This document shows, one piece after another, positions 1 through 9,335 of a DNA stretch of 64,000 nucleotides (its first letter is position 1; each line of letters begins with the position of its first letter). The DNA is from Kistimonas sp964291505 (GTDB lineage Bacteria > Pseudomonadota > Gammaproteobacteria > Pseudomonadales > Endozoicomonadaceae), in the NCBI GenBank assembly GCA_964291505.2, contig OZ220216.1:62001-126000 (forward strand), written 5' to 3'. A program made the position numbers and the translations under genes. The notes beneath the pieces were generated by a model that searched no databases, was not told the origin of the DNA, and worked only from the letters and a program-made list of their open reading frames with translations.

Positions 1-1
1 G

Positions 2-610
2 ATCATGCTACTGCAAATGGCTGTCATTTTGTTTTATTTCTGGATGGCAGCCGGATTTTCCTGGCGTAAGGTCAGGCTTTATCTCTGGCGCTTATTTCCG
101 GCAGCAATCAGTGCGATCGGTACCTCTTCCAGCCTCTATTCCATGCCTGTACTGATGGCTTGTACGGAACGTTGTGGCCGATGTCCGGTACTGTCACGGG
201 CGGTGATACCGGCCATACTGTATGTGCATAATGTGGGTAGTGCCTTGGTGTTGAGTATTCTCATCCTCGAGGTCATGCGACGATTTGGCATGCCATTACC
301 CAAACCATCGGACTTTATTCTGTTTTCCTTGTTTTATGCCTTGGCAAAGTTGACGGTGGTAAATGTTCCCGGGGGGATCATTTTAATAGCGGGTCCTATT
401 TTGCAGGCGACGATGGGATTTTCTGATGGGATGCTTGGGTTGGTGACGGTCATGTACATCATCTTTGACCCTTTTGCGACAGCGGTTAATGTGACCATTA
501 ATGGCGCCTTTGCCATTCTGTTTACACGTCTGTGCTTGCGTTGGCAGATTCTGGCCAGTCCTCAAAAAGATTGTCATTCCCGTTATTTTATCCAGCGACG
601 GAAGCATTAG
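2..610 (+). CDS. dicarboxylate/amino acid:cation symporter (SLC1/DAACS family), C-terminal part, cut by window start
   Basis: The reading frame is open to the left edge, so only the last roughly 200 residues are seen. They are very hydrophobic and align by eye with the C-terminal half of the downstream paralogue at 772-2007. The serine-rich re-entrant loop of SLC1 transporters appears as IGTSSSLYSMPVL, and a DPFATAVNVTINGAFA segment corresponds to the substrate-binding TM8 motif (D-x3-T-x2-N) of the family. The NMDGT cation-binding motif of classical GltP/DctA proteins is replaced by HNVGSA, so this is a divergent member and its substrate cannot be named. It should act in the inner membrane as a Na+- or H+-coupled importer. 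The family call is fairly sure; the substrate is not. Confidence 0.8.
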   Translation: MMLLQMAVILFYFWMAAGFSWRKVRLYLWRLFPAAISAIGTSSSLYSMPVLMACTERCGRCPVLSRAVIPAILYVHNVGSALVLSILILEVMRRFGMPLPKPSDFILFSLFYALAKLTVVNVPGGIILIAGPILQATMGFSDGMLGLVTVMYIIFDPFATAVNVTINGAFAILFTRLCLRWQILASPQKDCHSRYFIQRRKH

Positions 611-771
611 TTTGGAGGGGAATGCTTTACCCACACAATGCCCGTTTCAGACAGATTAAATTGTTAGGGACTTGGTGGCTTCGTATCGCTAGCGCCGGTG
701 TGAATTAAATAACAGCGAGTTATGGCGCTATTTCAAATCAGAACTATTATCCGATTAGTTGTTTTGAGGAC

Positions 772-2007
772 ATGCTTGTGGGGGCATTGTTAAAGAGAGC
801 AAGGTTACCTGCTTCTCTGGTTTTTGCGCTTATGCTGCCGTTTATATTGGAATCTTGGGCGGTGCCGGGGCTGCGTGTTGCTTCTTATACCTTAAGCCTG
901 GTGCTGAAAGAATTATTGATTCTTGTTCTGCCTTTTATTGTTTTTAGTTTTATTTCTGCAAGCATCATCCGTATAGGGAGTGGTGCCATGCTCTTTACCC
1001 TGATATTGGTTGCCTGTGTATTCATATCGAACCTGATGGCGATCACTATGGGCTATATAGTAGGCATGTGGGCTGTTCCGATGTTATCGCTACCTCTGGG
1101 GGGAATACATTATGACAGTCATCTGGCGAGTGCTTTGTATGTCTCGTTGCCCTCACTATTGACCAACCGGCAGGCGCTGCTTCTGGGGCTGATTGTTGGT
1201 TTGATACTGAATGTGGGGCATCACCCTCGATTGAAAGCGTTGTTGTTTTGGATGAGTGATCTGTCGTTTTTCTTTTTGAAACGGCTATTTATTCCGATAT
1301 TGCCGCTTTTTGTCCTTGGCTTTGCTTTCAAGCTGCACAGCGATGGCATATTGCATAGTGCTCTACAGATCTATGGAAAGGTGTTCGTCCTGGTGATTTT
1401 TACCCAGCTGCTATGGGTGTTGGTTTTATTTTGGTTGGCCGGTAGTGGTTCATTGCGATGTTGCTGGCAATATATCAAAAACGTTTTACCGGCGACGCTG
1501 ACAGGGTTGGGAACCATTTCCAGTGCTGCCAGTATGTCGGTACTGATTGTCTGCTCAGAAAAAAACACCAATGCGCCAGACCTGATCCGCAGTATTATCC
1601 CGGCAACTATTAACATCCATACGGTAGGTAGTGCCATTGGCCTGACCATACTGACATTAGCAACGATGCACACCTTCGGGATGGCATTACCCCCATTTTC
1701 CGTCTTTATATTTTTTGCCTTTTATTACGCACTGGCCAAGTTTTCAGTGGTTGCCGTGCCGGGGGGCGTTATTCTGATTGCCGGACCATTGTTGCAGTCT
1801 TTATTGGGCTTTTCCGACGATATGCTGGGGCTGATTACGGCGGTTTACATGGTTTTTGATCCGTTTGGTACCGCGATCAATGTCACGGGCAACGGGGCGT
1901 TTGCAATTCTAATGACCCGTTTTTGTCAGCGATGGCATATCATTCGATGGAAAAGTGGTAATGGTGACAGTGGTGGTACAACACCACGCTTTCACAGCAG
2001 AAGGTGA
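772..2007 (+). CDS. dicarboxylate/amino acid:cation symporter (SLC1/DAACS family)
   Basis: This is a complete 411-aa inner-membrane transporter of usual family length. The start is ATG, preceded by GAGG a few bases upstream. Many membrane segments are visible, with the family serine-rich loop (LGTISSAASMSVL) and the C-terminal DPFGTAINVTGNGAFAIL segment equivalent to the aspartate-binding TM8. It is clearly a paralogue of the truncated gene 160 bp upstream, so the pair is a tandem duplication. As in the upstream copy, the canonical NMDGT motif is altered (IHTVGSA), which suggests altered cation coupling or a different substrate. The end overlaps a long upstream extension of the glpX frame, but the real glpX start lies 101 bp further on. 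Confidence 0.85.
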   Translation: MLVGALLKRARLPASLVFALMLPFILESWAVPGLRVASYTLSLVLKELLILVLPFIVFSFISASIIRIGSGAMLFTLILVACVFISNLMAITMGYIVGMWAVPMLSLPLGGIHYDSHLASALYVSLPSLLTNRQALLLGLIVGLILNVGHHPRLKALLFWMSDLSFFFLKRLFIPILPLFVLGFAFKLHSDGILHSALQIYGKVFVLVIFTQLLWVLVLFWLAGSGSLRCCWQYIKNVLPATLTGLGTISSAASMSVLIVCSEKNTNAPDLIRSIIPATINIHTVGSAIGLTILTLATMHTFGMALPPFSVFIFFAFYYALAKFSVVAVPGGVILIAGPLLQSLLGFSDDMLGLITAVYMVFDPFGTAINVTGNGAFAILMTRFCQRWHIIRWKSGNGDSGGTTPRFHSRR

Positions 2008-2108
2008 CGATCGCCAGGCACGCTGAAAAAGCGGTAATACTGCGCTTCACCCTGATGTTCCTATCCTGTAGAGTGCCGGCCAAACTGTTTAATACGGAAA
2101 GCAGCAAC

Positions 2109-3119
2109 ATGAAACGCGAACTGGCGATTGAATTTTCCCGGGTGACTGAAGCCGCGGCCTTGGCAGGGTATAAGTGGCTGGGGCGTGGTGATAAGAATGC
2201 GGCGGACGGCGCTGCCGTTGAGACCATGCGCACGTTGCTGAACCAGGTGCAGATTGATGGTGAGATCGTCATCGGCGAAGGTGAGATTGATGATGCGCCG
2301 ATGCTGTTTATCGGTGAGCGTGTCGGGCAGGGCGTCGGGGATGCGGTTGATATTGCCGTTGATCCTATCGAAGGCACCCGCATGACGGCCATGGGTCAAT
2401 CTAATGCGATCTCTGTGCTGGCTGTCGGTGAGAAGGGCTGCTTCCTGAAAGCGCCGGACATGTACATGGAGAAACTGGCGGTCGGTCCGGGCGCCCGTGG
2501 TGTGATTGATCTGGACAAGCCGCTGGCTGACAACCTGCGTAATGTGGCGGAAGCATTGGGTAAATCGATTGAAGAATTGACCGTCATAACCCTGGCGAAG
2601 CCCCGTCATGATGATGTCATCCGTGATATGCAGCAGATGGGTGTGAAAGTCTTTGCGATCCCAGATGGTGATGTGGCGGCCTCTATTCTGACCTGCATGC
2701 CCGACAGTGAAGTGGATGTAATGTACTGCATCGGCGGCGCACCGGAAGGGGTTGTCTCTGCGGCCGTCATCCGGGCACTGGATGGTGATTTTCAGGGGCG
2801 TCTGATGCCTCGCCATGAGGCGAAGGGGGATTCCCCAGAGAACCGCGCGGCTGGAGAACTGGAGATCAGCCGTTGCCATGAAATGGGCATTGAGCCGGGC
2901 GTTTTATTACCGCTGGAGCGACTGGTCAGCTCTGACAATATTATCTTTTCCGCTACGGGTATCACCAAAGGTGATCTGTTAGCCGGCATCCATCGTAAAG
3001 GGAATGTGGCGACCACGGAAACGTTGTTGATTCGGGGTAAATCCCGCACCATTCGCCGGATTCAGTCCATTCACTACCTTGATCGTAAAGACCCCGACAT
3101 TCGGAAGAATGTTCTGTAA
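2109..3119 (+). CDS. glpX: fructose-1,6-bisphosphatase, class II
   Basis: GlpX hydrolyses fructose-1,6-bisphosphate to fructose-6-phosphate in gluconeogenesis (cytosol, Mg2+/Mn2+ dependent, Li+-sensitive phosphatase fold). The frame is open from 2004, but the ATG at 2109 follows GGAAAG at good spacing and gives 336 residues, exactly the length of the E. coli enzyme. Metal-binding motifs are visible: GEGEIDDAP at about residues 56-64 and DPIEGT at 85-90. It stands alone downstream of the transporters and is followed directly by a strong terminator. With pckA in the same window it supplies two dedicated gluconeogenic steps, which fits growth on organic and amino acids. Confidence 0.96.
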   Translation: MKRELAIEFSRVTEAAALAGYKWLGRGDKNAADGAAVETMRTLLNQVQIDGEIVIGEGEIDDAPMLFIGERVGQGVGDAVDIAVDPIEGTRMTAMGQSNAISVLAVGEKGCFLKAPDMYMEKLAVGPGARGVIDLDKPLADNLRNVAEALGKSIEELTVITLAKPRHDDVIRDMQQMGVKVFAIPDGDVAASILTCMPDSEVDVMYCIGGAPEGVVSAAVIRALDGDFQGRLMPRHEAKGDSPENRAAGELEISRCHEMGIEPGVLLPLERLVSSDNIIFSATGITKGDLLAGIHRKGNVATTETLLIRGKSRTIRRIQSIHYLDRKDPDIRKNVL

Positions 3120-3125
3120 GTCCAG

Positions 3126-3151
3126 AAAGGCTCCTTGAAGGAGCCTTTTTT
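3126..3151 (+). terminator. rho-independent terminator after glpX
   Basis: A perfect 9-bp stem (AAAGGCTCC / GGAGCCTTT) with a TTGAA loop is followed by a run of T residues, 6 bp after the glpX stop codon. Confidence 0.92.
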
Positions 3152-3244
3152 ATGAAATCCAGCTATCAATAGCTACCCGGACTTTCCTTTATCCCTCTGT
3201 CGGCTTCACTAAAAAGAGAGGTGACTGCGACAGGTTGGGTAACC

Positions 3245-3463
3245 ATGAAAAAATTATTGATAACCCTTTTCTTATCGGTGCTGATCATTGGCGGGCTGTT
3301 TGGCCTGTTTATGCTGGCGCTGGTGACATGGGGTTATCAAATTGGCGTCTACGACCAGTTTGAGGATTTATGGCGCTTTGCCACCCTGCTGATGGTGCCT
3401 GTGGTGCCGTTGCTCATCTGGTATATCAGTGAATCGGTGGATGACAACGACGACGCGGGTTAA
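3245..3463 (+). CDS. small two-TM membrane protein, unknown function
   Basis: A 72-aa protein starting MKKLLITLFLSVL with two hydrophobic stretches (about residues 4-26 and 40-58) and an acidic tail ending DDNDDAG. An in-frame GTG at 3221 after a purine run is an alternative start that would add 8 residues; the ATG was preferred because it leads straight into a membrane segment. The stop codon overlaps the stop codon of the convergent cardiolipin synthase gene by 4 bp. No family was recognised. The hydropathy pattern and tight packing support a real gene. Confidence 0.6.
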   Translation: MKKLLITLFLSVLIIGGLFGLFMLALVTWGYQIGVYDQFEDLWRFATLLMVPVVPLLIWYISESVDDNDDAG

Positions 3464-4923
3464 AGCAGGGGGCTCATCAGGTGAAAAACCCCTTCTGCGA
3501 GTCGTTTGGGAAATCCGCGCCGGTTCCAGGCATCAAGAAAGACCCGGTCGGATTGTCGGATATAATTGTCAGCCAGCTTGCCCATTTCCTGGCCAAAATT
3601 ATCGTCATAGACCATCAGGGTGACTTCGAAATTGAGCCAGACACTGCGCATATCCAGGTTAACCGTGCCGAACAACACGGTCGAACGGTCCACCAGTACG
3701 CACTTGGTGTGAAGCAGACCAGCGTTGAACTGCTGGATTTCCACTCCCGCTTCCAGTAACTCCTCGTAGTAATAGCGACTGGCATAATGCACCAGGCGTG
3801 AGTCGTTACGCTCGGGTACGATCAGTTTGACTTTCACACCACGAATCGCGGCAGACACCAGTGCGGTCAGCAAGGCGTCATCGGGAATGAAGTAGGGGGT
3901 GGTGATCACCAGCTCTTCACTGCTTTCATAAATGGCTGCCAGCAGCACCTGGTGGAGCAGGGTGCGGTCAATGCCCGGACCCGAAGGTAAAACGTGCATG
4001 TCCGCCCGGTGCAGGTTCATCGCAATGGACTGAGGTGGCTGATAGGCGCTCCGGAAAACGCTGAGGCCGTCACCGGTTTCCAGTTCCCAGTCCCACAGGA
4101 TGATGGATGCCAGGACATGGGCAGAAGGCCCTTCGATGCGTGTCATGGCATCGACCCACTGGCCAACCCCGGCATTTTGTTTAAACAGGCGGGGATCCAT
4201 CAGGTTGAAGCTGCCGCTCCAGGCAACGGAATCGTCGATAACAGCTATTTTCCGGTGGTTGCGGATGTCCATCCGTTCAAACAGCATTCTGAACGGTCCC
4301 ACCGGCATGGCCTCGGACAGCCGGACACCGGCTTTTTTCAGGCGTTTGGCGGCCTGGCTCTTGAGGAAGCTGCTGCTTCCGACCGCATCCAGCAATACCA
4401 GACAATGCACACCGCGGGTCTGTGCCGCCAGCAGCGCGGCTTCAATCTCGTCGATGCGGCCACCGGATTCCCAGATGTAAAACTCGAGGTAAATACTGGA
4501 GGTGGCGTTATGGATATCGGTCAGCAAGCCATTGATGATGCTGTCGCTGTCATGGTAGAGCGTCAGGTGATTTCCAGGAAGGGCTGGAATGTTCATGGCC
4601 TTTTCTGCCAGGTTATACACCCGGTTATGGCGATGGGGGCTGGTGGTATCCTGCAGGCAGATCACTTCTTTCAGGTGGCGTGACCACTGCTCATAGGTCG
4701 GGTAAAGCGCTTCCGCCCGTTTGACCCGTTTGGTGCCGAGCCGACGGGTGCCAAACATCAGGAACAGGATAATGCCGGCCAACGGCAGGGCGAACAGCAG
4801 CACCAGCCACGCTAGGGAAACACCGACCGGCCGCCGTTGAAACATGATCGTTAGCGCAAACCCGATGATCAGGGCCAGGTAGGCGCCGCCAGCCAACAGG
4901 CTGAACCAAGAAAAGGATTCCAT
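3460..4923 (-). CDS. clsA: cardiolipin synthase A
   Basis: This enzyme condenses two phosphatidylglycerol molecules to cardiolipin plus glycerol at the inner membrane. At 487 aa it has the usual ClsA length. Two N-terminal membrane helices (about 8-28 and 37-58) carry the PLDNc region, followed by two phospholipase-D domains. Both catalytic HKD motifs are intact: H223/K225/D230 in NHRKIAVIDD, and H405/K407/D412 in LLHTKCVLVD. The gene stands alone on the minus strand and converges on the small membrane protein gene. E. coli ClsA, ClsB and ClsC differ in N-terminal architecture; the two N-terminal helices favour ClsA. Confidence 0.95.
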   Translation of the reverse strand: MESFSWFSLLAGGAYLALIIGFALTIMFQRRPVGVSLAWLVLLFALPLAGIILFLMFGTRRLGTKRVKRAEALYPTYEQWSRHLKEVICLQDTTSPHRHNRVYNLAEKAMNIPALPGNHLTLYHDSDSIINGLLTDIHNATSSIYLEFYIWESGGRIDEIEAALLAAQTRGVHCLVLLDAVGSSSFLKSQAAKRLKKAGVRLSEAMPVGPFRMLFERMDIRNHRKIAVIDDSVAWSGSFNLMDPRLFKQNAGVGQWVDAMTRIEGPSAHVLASIILWDWELETGDGLSVFRSAYQPPQSIAMNLHRADMHVLPSGPGIDRTLLHQVLLAAIYESSEELVITTPYFIPDDALLTALVSAAIRGVKVKLIVPERNDSRLVHYASRYYYEELLEAGVEIQQFNAGLLHTKCVLVDRSTVLFGTVNLDMRSVWLNFEVTLMVYDDNFGQEMGKLADNYIRQSDRVFLDAWNRRGFPKRLAEGVFHLMSPLL

Positions 4924-5085
4924 ACCGTGGTCTGGTTGTTATCCACCGGAAAGAAAGGATTTTCCAGTGTATCTGACATGCTCAGGGATGTCAGTTCTGT
5001 GACGGCGGTATATGTACGGTTTTTCCCCCGGTCTATCCGATGTTTCAGGCAGGACAGTTAGTGCTAGTATTGCAGGTTTTTTGAC

Positions 5086-6486
5086 GTGACCCTCCAGGTG
5101 CCTGTGACTACGACGGATTTTTCCTCACTCCCACTCAAGCCGGCGATGCTGGCCAACCTCAAAACCCTGGGTTACCGGGAGATGACCCCGATCCAGGCAG
5201 CCAGCCTGCCGGTGATCCTGAATCAGCAGGATCTTATCGCCCAGGCCAAAACCGGCAGCGGCAAAACGGCGGCATTCGGAATTGGTCTGTTGTCTAGGCT
5301 CAATGTCCGGCATTTCCAGGTGCAGGCACTGGTACTGTGTCCTACCCGCGAGCTGGCGGACCAGGTCGGCAAAGAGATTCGCCGGCTGGCGCGGTTTACC
5401 CATAACGTCAAAGTGCTAACGCTCTGTGGTGGTATGCCGCTTGGACCGCAAATTGGGTCGCTGGAGCATGGCGCCCATATCGTGGTGGGGACCCCCGGGC
5501 GTATTATGGAACACCTGCGTAAAGGCACACTCTCACTGTCATCGTTGAAAACGCTGGTGCTTGATGAAGCTGACAGAATGCTGGACATGGGCTTTTTGGA
5601 CAGTATCAACACCATCATTGAACAGGCTCCCTCAGATCGACAGACCCTGTTGTTCTCCGCGACATACTCCGATGGGATTCGACGGATCAGTGGTTCAATC
5701 CAGTCTAATCCGGTAGCGATCACGGTGGAGTCTCACCACAGTGATGCGGACATCGAACAGCGTTTCTATGAAGTGGAGAACGCTCAGCGCTTGCCGGTGC
5801 TGGCAAAGCTGTTGAGTCACTACCAACCGGCATCGACAGTGGTTTTCTGCAATACCAAGCGGCTTTGCCAGGACGTGGCGGACGACCTTCAGCAGCGGGG
5901 GTTTCAGGCGCAGGCGCTCCACGGTGACCTGGAACAGCGGGCCCGGGATCAGGTGCTGGTCCGTTTTGCCAACAGGAGCTGTTCCGTACTGGTTGCTACG
6001 GATGTAGCGGCCCGCGGGTTGGATATCCGGGAGCTGGAAGCGGTGATCAATCTGGAGCTGTCCCGTGATCCGGAGGTGCATGTCCACCGCATCGGGCGGA
6101 CGGGACGTGCAGGTCAGACGGGTCTGGCGTTGAGTCTCTTCAGTGGGTCAGAACACTATAAGCTGCTGGCGATCGAGGCCAATCAGCCGCACCCCCTGAC
6201 CATAGACCGTACCGACACACTGAAGGTGGACGGTTCGATAGTCTTCAAGGCACCCATGGTGACGCTCTGCATTGACGGGGGGCGAAAAAACAAGGTTCGT
6301 CCAGGTGACATCCTCGGCGCATTGACGGGTAAGGACGGCATTGCCGGCAGCGAGGTCGGTAAGATCGATATTTTCGATTTTTGCGCTTACGTGGCGGTCA
6401 AGCGGGCGGTGGCGAACCGGGCGCTGAAACATCTGGCTGCCGGTAAAATCAAAGGGCGTTCCTTCAAAGTTCGAAAACTGCGTTAA
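5086..6486 (+). CDS. dbpA: ATP-dependent RNA helicase DbpA
   Basis: A DEAD-box helicase that acts on 23S rRNA hairpin 92 during large ribosomal subunit assembly. Helicase motifs are intact: Q-motif MTPIQAA, motif I AKTGSGKT (about 54-61), DEAD at 160-163, SAT at 191-193, and motif VI HRIGRTGRAGQ. The C-terminal domain carries the DbpA-specific RNA-recognition fold, with LCIDGGRKNKVRPGDILGAL and the ending KIKGRSFKVRKLR, which separates it from RhlE/RhlB/SrmB. The GTG at 5086 gives 466 aa; GTGs at 5098 or 5104 are possible alternatives because no strong Shine-Dalgarno sequence decides between them. E. coli DbpA is 457 aa. Confidence 0.95.
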   Translation: MTLQVPVTTTDFSSLPLKPAMLANLKTLGYREMTPIQAASLPVILNQQDLIAQAKTGSGKTAAFGIGLLSRLNVRHFQVQALVLCPTRELADQVGKEIRRLARFTHNVKVLTLCGGMPLGPQIGSLEHGAHIVVGTPGRIMEHLRKGTLSLSSLKTLVLDEADRMLDMGFLDSINTIIEQAPSDRQTLLFSATYSDGIRRISGSIQSNPVAITVESHHSDADIEQRFYEVENAQRLPVLAKLLSHYQPASTVVFCNTKRLCQDVADDLQQRGFQAQALHGDLEQRARDQVLVRFANRSCSVLVATDVAARGLDIRELEAVINLELSRDPEVHVHRIGRTGRAGQTGLALSLFSGSEHYKLLAIEANQPHPLTIDRTDTLKVDGSIVFKAPMVTLCIDGGRKNKVRPGDILGALTGKDGIAGSEVGKIDIFDFCAYVAVKRAVANRALKHLAAGKIKGRSFKVRKLR

Positions 6487-6504
6487 GTCGTGATTCGACG
6501 GCTG

Positions 6505-7335
6505 TTAGAAACCGGGTGCAGAGAGCATCCGGTTGGTGCATTCACCGGGATAACTGTTGTGGTTGGCGCCCGGTGAGCTGACCCCGCTTAACAGGCTGAA
6601 CCTTGGATGGCTTCCGGTATTGGCGTCTGACCAGTGCACCAGGTAGGGATGCATCAGCAATACATCCCCCGGCGCCAGTTCAGGACAGACGGCTTGCTCT
6701 GACCACTGAGGATCAGGCTGGTTTCTGGCAGGCTGTAACCCCGGCAGGCCAACATTTATGTGAGACCATGGTACCACTCTTAGTCCACCATTGCCCGGAC
6801 CGGCCGGATCAATGGCGATAACGGCTACCACATAACTGCCCCAGTGATTCATGTCGGACCAGTTGGGATCCGCATTCAGGCGGTGTTCGACATCGCGATG
6901 TGGCGGGAAAATGACATTGTCACCCGGCAGTTTGGGGTGAAACTGGCAGATCAGGTGTTCAAATTGCTCCGACATCAAAATATCGGCGAATGCCTGTAAC
7001 AGCTTTGGGTGTCGGGACATTTGCAGTAGCGTGGGGTCGGCACTGCCACAACCACAAACGCGGCAGAGCTTCTCCAGATGTCCGTAAGCATCATTGGCGA
7101 CGACAAACTGGGCGCCACGGTAATAGAAGTAGCCGTCGAAATGGCGTCCCATAAAGGCTGCCCGTTGTTCAGCAATTTCAATAAGATGATGGAGGGACGC
7201 TTCGACCAGCGTCACCTCATCGGCGGACAGCAGATGACGAATCGTACAGTAGCCCTGTTCAAAGAACTGCCGCCAATCGGCCTCTGACAGGGGGGAATGT
7301 TTGCCAAACTGGCGTTCAGGCAGGGGATGCTCCAT
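6505..7335 (-). CDS. phytanoyl-CoA dioxygenase (PhyH) family protein
   Basis: A 276-aa Fe(II)/2-oxoglutarate-dependent oxygenase of the PhyH family. The iron-binding facial triad is visible as HRD in PPHRDVEH and a distal His in LMHPYLVHWSDANTGSHPRF, with the 2-oxoglutarate-binding Arg following (HPRFSLLSG). The mid-protein GNGGLRVVPWSH segment is typical of the family. PhyH proteins hydroxylate diverse small molecules (phytanoyl-CoA, ectoine, halogenation substrates), so the substrate is open. It converges on dbpA 18 bp away. A Cys-rich patch (CRVCGCGSAD) is unusual. Confidence 0.82.
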   Translation of the reverse strand: MEHPLPERQFGKHSPLSEADWRQFFEQGYCTIRHLLSADEVTLVEASLHHLIEIAEQRAAFMGRHFDGYFYYRGAQFVVANDAYGHLEKLCRVCGCGSADPTLLQMSRHPKLLQAFADILMSEQFEHLICQFHPKLPGDNVIFPPHRDVEHRLNADPNWSDMNHWGSYVVAVIAIDPAGPGNGGLRVVPWSHINVGLPGLQPARNQPDPQWSEQAVCPELAPGDVLLMHPYLVHWSDANTGSHPRFSLLSGVSSPGANHNSYPGECTNRMLSAPGF

Positions 7336-7600
7336 ATCAGACCCAACGCTCCTGTTGTTTGCCCATATATTCAGGTTAGTTCGGTCTGTGAGGGTGAGGG
7401 AATCCTTACTTCAGGTGATCCGTCAAAAGCCGGATATGCGTCATTTTTCTGCAGATTGACGCCGAATCACAGATCATTTTTGAACATCTCCTGCTATTTT
7501 CCATGCATCCGGTTTTTTCTCTGGGTAAGACTCGGGTATTGTCATATTCAATGGATAGCAAACTGATCACATCAGCCACGCGACGACATGGAGACGCTCA

Positions 7601-9253
7601 ATGCCGATAGCGCAGAAAACCCCTGTGCAAATGCTGGACGAACAGGCAAAGCAGCAGGGGAAACGGGTTTTCCTGCGACAGCCCGTTAATCGAGAGTTAT
7701 GCGATTTCAGCTGGGAGGCGGTCAGCAAGATGACCCGTCTGCTGGCAGGCAGCTTACGGCAACTCGGCTTTTGTCCCGGTGATCGCATTGCAGTGTTGTC
7801 AAAAAATTGCGCTGAGTGGTTTATTACCGATCTGGCGCTGATGTCAGGCGGTTATATCAGTGTGCCTATCTATCCCACGGCTAATGCGGATACGATTCGC
7901 TATGTGCTTAAGCACAGCGGGGCCAAGGCGATCTTTGTAGGCAAGCTGGATGACTGGCCGGCGCAGGAAGCCGGCGTGCCGGGAGACCTGGTACGCCTTG
8001 CCATGCCCTACGACACGATGCCTGCTCAATACCACTGGCAGCAGTTGATGGAAATGGCGCCGCCCCTGGAACCCAGCTATCCGGAACCCGATGATGTGAT
8101 GAGCATTATCTATACCTCTGGTTCTACGGGAAATCCCAAAGGGGCGGTGCTGACGTATAGCAGTTATAGCTGGGCGTCTCAGGCAGTTGCCCAGGATTTG
8201 CAGGCAGGCACCGAGGATCGGGTGATTTCCTACCTGCCGCTGGCCCATATCACTGAGCGGGTGTATATCGAAGGCGCCAGTCTATACAGCGGGCTGGTTG
8301 TCTATTTTGCAGAAAGTCTGGATACCTTCATTGAGGATGTGCAGGCTGCCAGTCCCACTCTGTTTATTTCGGTTCCCCGGTTATGGACGTTGTTCCAGAA
8401 AAACATTATCGACAAGGTTGGGCATAACAAGCTAAGCCTGCTTCTACGATTGCCCATTATCGGGAAACTCGTTGCAGGCAAGATTCGCGCAGGATTGGGG
8501 CTTCAGGATGCACGAATACTGGGATGTGGCTCAGCTCCAGTGTCACCGGTCTTGCTGCGCTGGTACGAACAGGTGGGTATGCCACTTACTGAGGCCTGGG
8601 GCATGACGGAGAATGGCGCCTACGCCACCCTGAATTACCCCTTCCGGTCCGACAAGGTGGGTACCGTCGGTCGCCCGGGCATTGACTGTGAAGTGAAGAT
8701 TGGTGATAACCAGGAGCTGCTGTTCAAAAGTCCAGGGCTGTTTAAGGAGTACTACCAGGATCCGGAAGCGACTGCGGCAGCCTTTACTCATGATGGTTTT
8801 TTCCATACCGGCGATCAGGCCGAGATTGACTCGGATAACTATGTCACCATCATCGGGCGGGTGAAGGATACGTTCAAAACTGCCAAGGGCAAGTATGTCA
8901 CCCCGGTCCCACTGGAACGTAAGCTGGTGCAAAACCCGCTGATTGAACTGGTATGCGTGATTGGCTCAGGCTTGCCTTATCCGGTGGCGTTAGTGCAGTT
9001 GTCGGAAGGTGCTTCCGGTATGCCGAAGGAGCAGGTGACGCAGTCTCTCCAGGAGACCTGCAAGGTTGTCAGCGCGCAGATGGAGAGTCATGCGACGCTG
9101 GGCGGTATCCTGGTGGTGCAGGAACCCTGGACGGTGGAAAATGACGTACTGACGCCAACGTTGAAAATCAAACGGCAGGTACTGGATAAGCGTTACAGCG
9201 ACAAAGTGGCGGAAATGCGGAATGATCAGGTGCAGTGGGAATCGGATCTGTAA
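7601..9253 (+). CDS. AMP-dependent synthetase / long-chain acyl-CoA ligase family protein
   Basis: A 550-aa adenylate-forming enzyme that would activate a fatty or other carboxylic acid with ATP and CoA. The start ATG follows GGAG at good spacing. Motifs include the phosphate-binding loop YTSGSTGNPKGAV (about residue 170), the adenine-binding TEAWGMTENG (about 330), and the hinge region GDQAEIDSDNYVTIIGRVKD, followed by the A10-like TLKIKRQV lysine motif near the C-terminus. It resembles the FAA1/long-chain group used for fatty acids rather than classic E. coli FadD. No beta-oxidation genes are adjacent, so the acyl chain length is unknown. Confidence 0.85.
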   Translation: MPIAQKTPVQMLDEQAKQQGKRVFLRQPVNRELCDFSWEAVSKMTRLLAGSLRQLGFCPGDRIAVLSKNCAEWFITDLALMSGGYISVPIYPTANADTIRYVLKHSGAKAIFVGKLDDWPAQEAGVPGDLVRLAMPYDTMPAQYHWQQLMEMAPPLEPSYPEPDDVMSIIYTSGSTGNPKGAVLTYSSYSWASQAVAQDLQAGTEDRVISYLPLAHITERVYIEGASLYSGLVVYFAESLDTFIEDVQAASPTLFISVPRLWTLFQKNIIDKVGHNKLSLLLRLPIIGKLVAGKIRAGLGLQDARILGCGSAPVSPVLLRWYEQVGMPLTEAWGMTENGAYATLNYPFRSDKVGTVGRPGIDCEVKIGDNQELLFKSPGLFKEYYQDPEATAAAFTHDGFFHTGDQAEIDSDNYVTIIGRVKDTFKTAKGKYVTPVPLERKLVQNPLIELVCVIGSGLPYPVALVQLSEGASGMPKEQVTQSLQETCKVVSAQMESHATLGGILVVQEPWTVENDVLTPTLKIKRQVLDKRYSDKVAEMRNDQVQWESDL

Positions 9254-9292
9254 CGGCCATTGATTGCCATTCAACCTGAATACCAATCAATA

Positions 9293-9312
9293 GGGGAGCC
9301 TGAAGGCTCCCC
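9293..9312. terminator. shared hairpin between convergent acyl-CoA ligase and DUF3299 genes
   Basis: A perfect 8-bp stem GGGGAGCC/GGCTCCCC with a TGAA tetraloop lies between two convergent stop codons. Flanks are AT-rich but there is no long T run on either strand, so it is a probable bidirectional terminator of moderate strength. Confidence 0.65.
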
Positions 9313-9335
9313 GTTATACATTGATCGTGAGATCT

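Noticed and set aside
2004..2108. longer glpX start overlapping the transporter stop
   Set aside because: The extra 35 residues have no similarity to GlpX, and the ATG at 2109 has a ribosome-binding site and gives the exact family length.
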